A stretch of 64,000 nucleotides of DNA from JBEKHT01 sp049516595. GTDB lineage: Bacteria; Chloroflexota; Anaerolineae; Anaerolineales; RBG-16-64-43. Position numbers and translations under genes: made by a program. Of the stretch, positions 62,757 to 64,000 are shown in pieces (within the stretch, counting starts at the first letter, position 1; each line of letters starts with the position of its first letter). Where the stretch lies: positions 103,269 through 167,268 of the forward strand of contig JBEKSY010000001.1 of assembly GCA_049516595.1 (NCBI GenBank), written 5' to 3'. The notes under the pieces are model-generated. The model made no database searches and was not told where the DNA came from. It was given only the letters and a program-made list of their open reading frames with translations.

Positions 62757-64000
62757 TGGGTTTCAGGCGATATTGCCCTTAGAGCGAAGCGGATATAGAT
62801 GATCTCAATAGTGAAAATGCCCAGACGAAAATGGATATGCCCCCGCCTGAAGAAGTGCGATAGTGCGTCTAGTTTAGTAAGAGAGGCTGCTTGCCGCGAC
62901 GTTGTGCGGCCAATCGGGGACCTAGCGATAACCCCGGGTGTCACTTGCTACCTCTCTTATGTCCGCGAAGAAAATGACCTTCCTGCGTTCGCCAATCTGA
63001 AATCGAGCAATCGACCAATCGAAGAACAATCGACCCTTTCACCCAGCCCAGGAACCCAGTTTGTCCGGCAAATGACACAGTCCGAGATCTGGCAAATGGG
63101 CTTCCCTAGGAAAACCGAAAAGCGTTCCGCCAAGAACAGGCTTTCGAACGGGGAAGTCAGCTTCCAATTGACGCCCTTCCACCAGACTTCTGGAAGCTCA
63201 CTTGAATCCGCAGAATGTGTCGTGAGTTCACCCCGTCGACCGGCAGCTTGCCCGTCTCCACGAGTCGGATCCGGCGCCCTTCTCCCTGTTCGCTCACCTG
63301 TGCTTCACCGCCAATTGGAAGAAAGAATCTCACAATCACCCCATCCACAGCTACCCGATCTCTTGACATCGGAACTTGAGAGGGGTGCCCTTTCGACGAA
63401 TTCGCGGTCGTCCTTCAACAGGCACGTTTCAACTCGAGGTGAGTAGGCCACAGGAGAACGCGAAAAGACGCCCCGAGGCTGGCACCTGTGAAGGAGACTT
63501 ACCACCCGAAAAGATGTGCTTCTCTCCTGTCTAGGTGACACGAGCAAACACCGCTGACCGAGCAAACTGCGGTGCTTGCTTCCTTGTGTTATGAGATCGT
63601 CCGGCGCGGGGCCCGACAAATTCCAGCAATCTGGCTCCTGCCTCCAGGGGGCACGCCAACGCACGACCCTGCTACCGAAACAATTCCCGAAGAGTGAGCC
63701 GCAGGTCCACCCTCACGCCAAGGTGATGGAGCGGTGGCACGTGATGCCATAATCTACATATCCCACTCTGCTCCTTCGGGGTCAGACGGCGAGGCCGCAC
63801 TCTTGCGAGTGCCGCCTCTGCTTTGCACGAGACATGATGCCCGCAACTGGCACCCACGGAAGAGGCTTCAAGACCTATTGAGGATTGCATAATATAGATA
63901 CACTAATCCAGGAGCCGCGCTTGTTTCCAAAAGGCCGCCACCAACGTTGGCCTGCGGCGCATGCGACGCAGAGCCGCCCGCGCGTGATAGCTGAGGGCGA
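62757..64000. other. Right end of window without supported genes
   Basis: About 1.2 kb. A plus-strand frame at 62799-63446 and small minus-strand frames exist, but their translations have no motif and low-complexity Ser/Arg/Pro content. Nothing recognisable. Confidence 0.5.

Noticed and set aside
62799..63446. A 215-codon plus-strand frame at the right end
   Set aside because: Ser/Pro/Arg-rich translation without domains, opposed by minus-strand frames of similar quality.

Overview
The window looks like a chromosome segment of an uncultured bacterium, most likely a Chloroflexota relative. The hints are lipoprotein binding proteins with Pro/Thr/Ala-rich linkers, an OB-fold SSB-like protein of a type I associate with that phylum, and the mix of housekeeping and anaerobic catabolic genes. 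This placement is inference and is not proven by any rRNA in the window.

Bases 1-20.4 kb are ordinary chromosomal backbone. In order they hold glmS, a patatin-like lipase, a secreted C39-like peptidase, an oligopeptide/nickel-type ABC importer without its ATPases, a PiT-type phosphate carrier, miaA, a GT4 glycosyltransferase, a complete branched-chain amino acid importer (livJ-H-M-G-F), cinA and a tRNA-Gly(CCC).

Bases 20.4-34.0 kb are an accessory island beginning immediately after the tRNA-Gly. Two related XerC/D-type tyrosine recombinases bound it (20477-21403 and 33119-34009). Inside are a HEPN-motif protein followed by a Schlafen/AlbA_2 nuclease-like protein with a glycine-zipper membrane domain (the best candidate for an undescribed defence pair), an IS481-like remnant, a nucleotidyltransferase/winged-helix toxin-antitoxin-like pair with a palindromic operator, a truncated hsdM, a decayed DDE transposase, an iteron-like repeat array in front of an SSB-like gene, a third complete integrase, a fragment of a fourth, and a hypothetical gene.

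Bases 34.4-62.8 kb form a long catabolic cluster, all on the minus strand. It starts (right end) with a LacI-family regulator behind a consensus promoter that has a palindromic operator next to its -10 box. Then come a double-ABC ECF ATPase, a three-subunit xanthine-dehydrogenase-family molybdenum hydroxylase, a YkoE-type ECF substrate-binding membrane protein, an ATZ/TRZ-type amidohydrolase followed by an in-frame remnant of a second one, an EcfT, two crotonases, a zinc alcohol dehydrogenase, a fused ADP-forming acyl-CoA synthetase, a tungsten aldehyde:ferredoxin oxidoreductase, a thiolase, a 3-hydroxyacyl-CoA dehydrogenase, a cupin, a split ADP-forming acyl-CoA synthetase and a second molybdenum hydroxylase with its FeS and Mo subunits fused. 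Together these suggest uptake of an N-heterocycle or similar ring compound, hydroxylation and deamination or dechlorination-type hydrolysis, beta-oxidation-like cleavage, and ATP recovery from acyl-CoA with ferredoxin-linked aldehyde oxidation. The substrate is not identifiable from sequence alone.

Bases 62.8-64.0 kb hold no gene that I can support.
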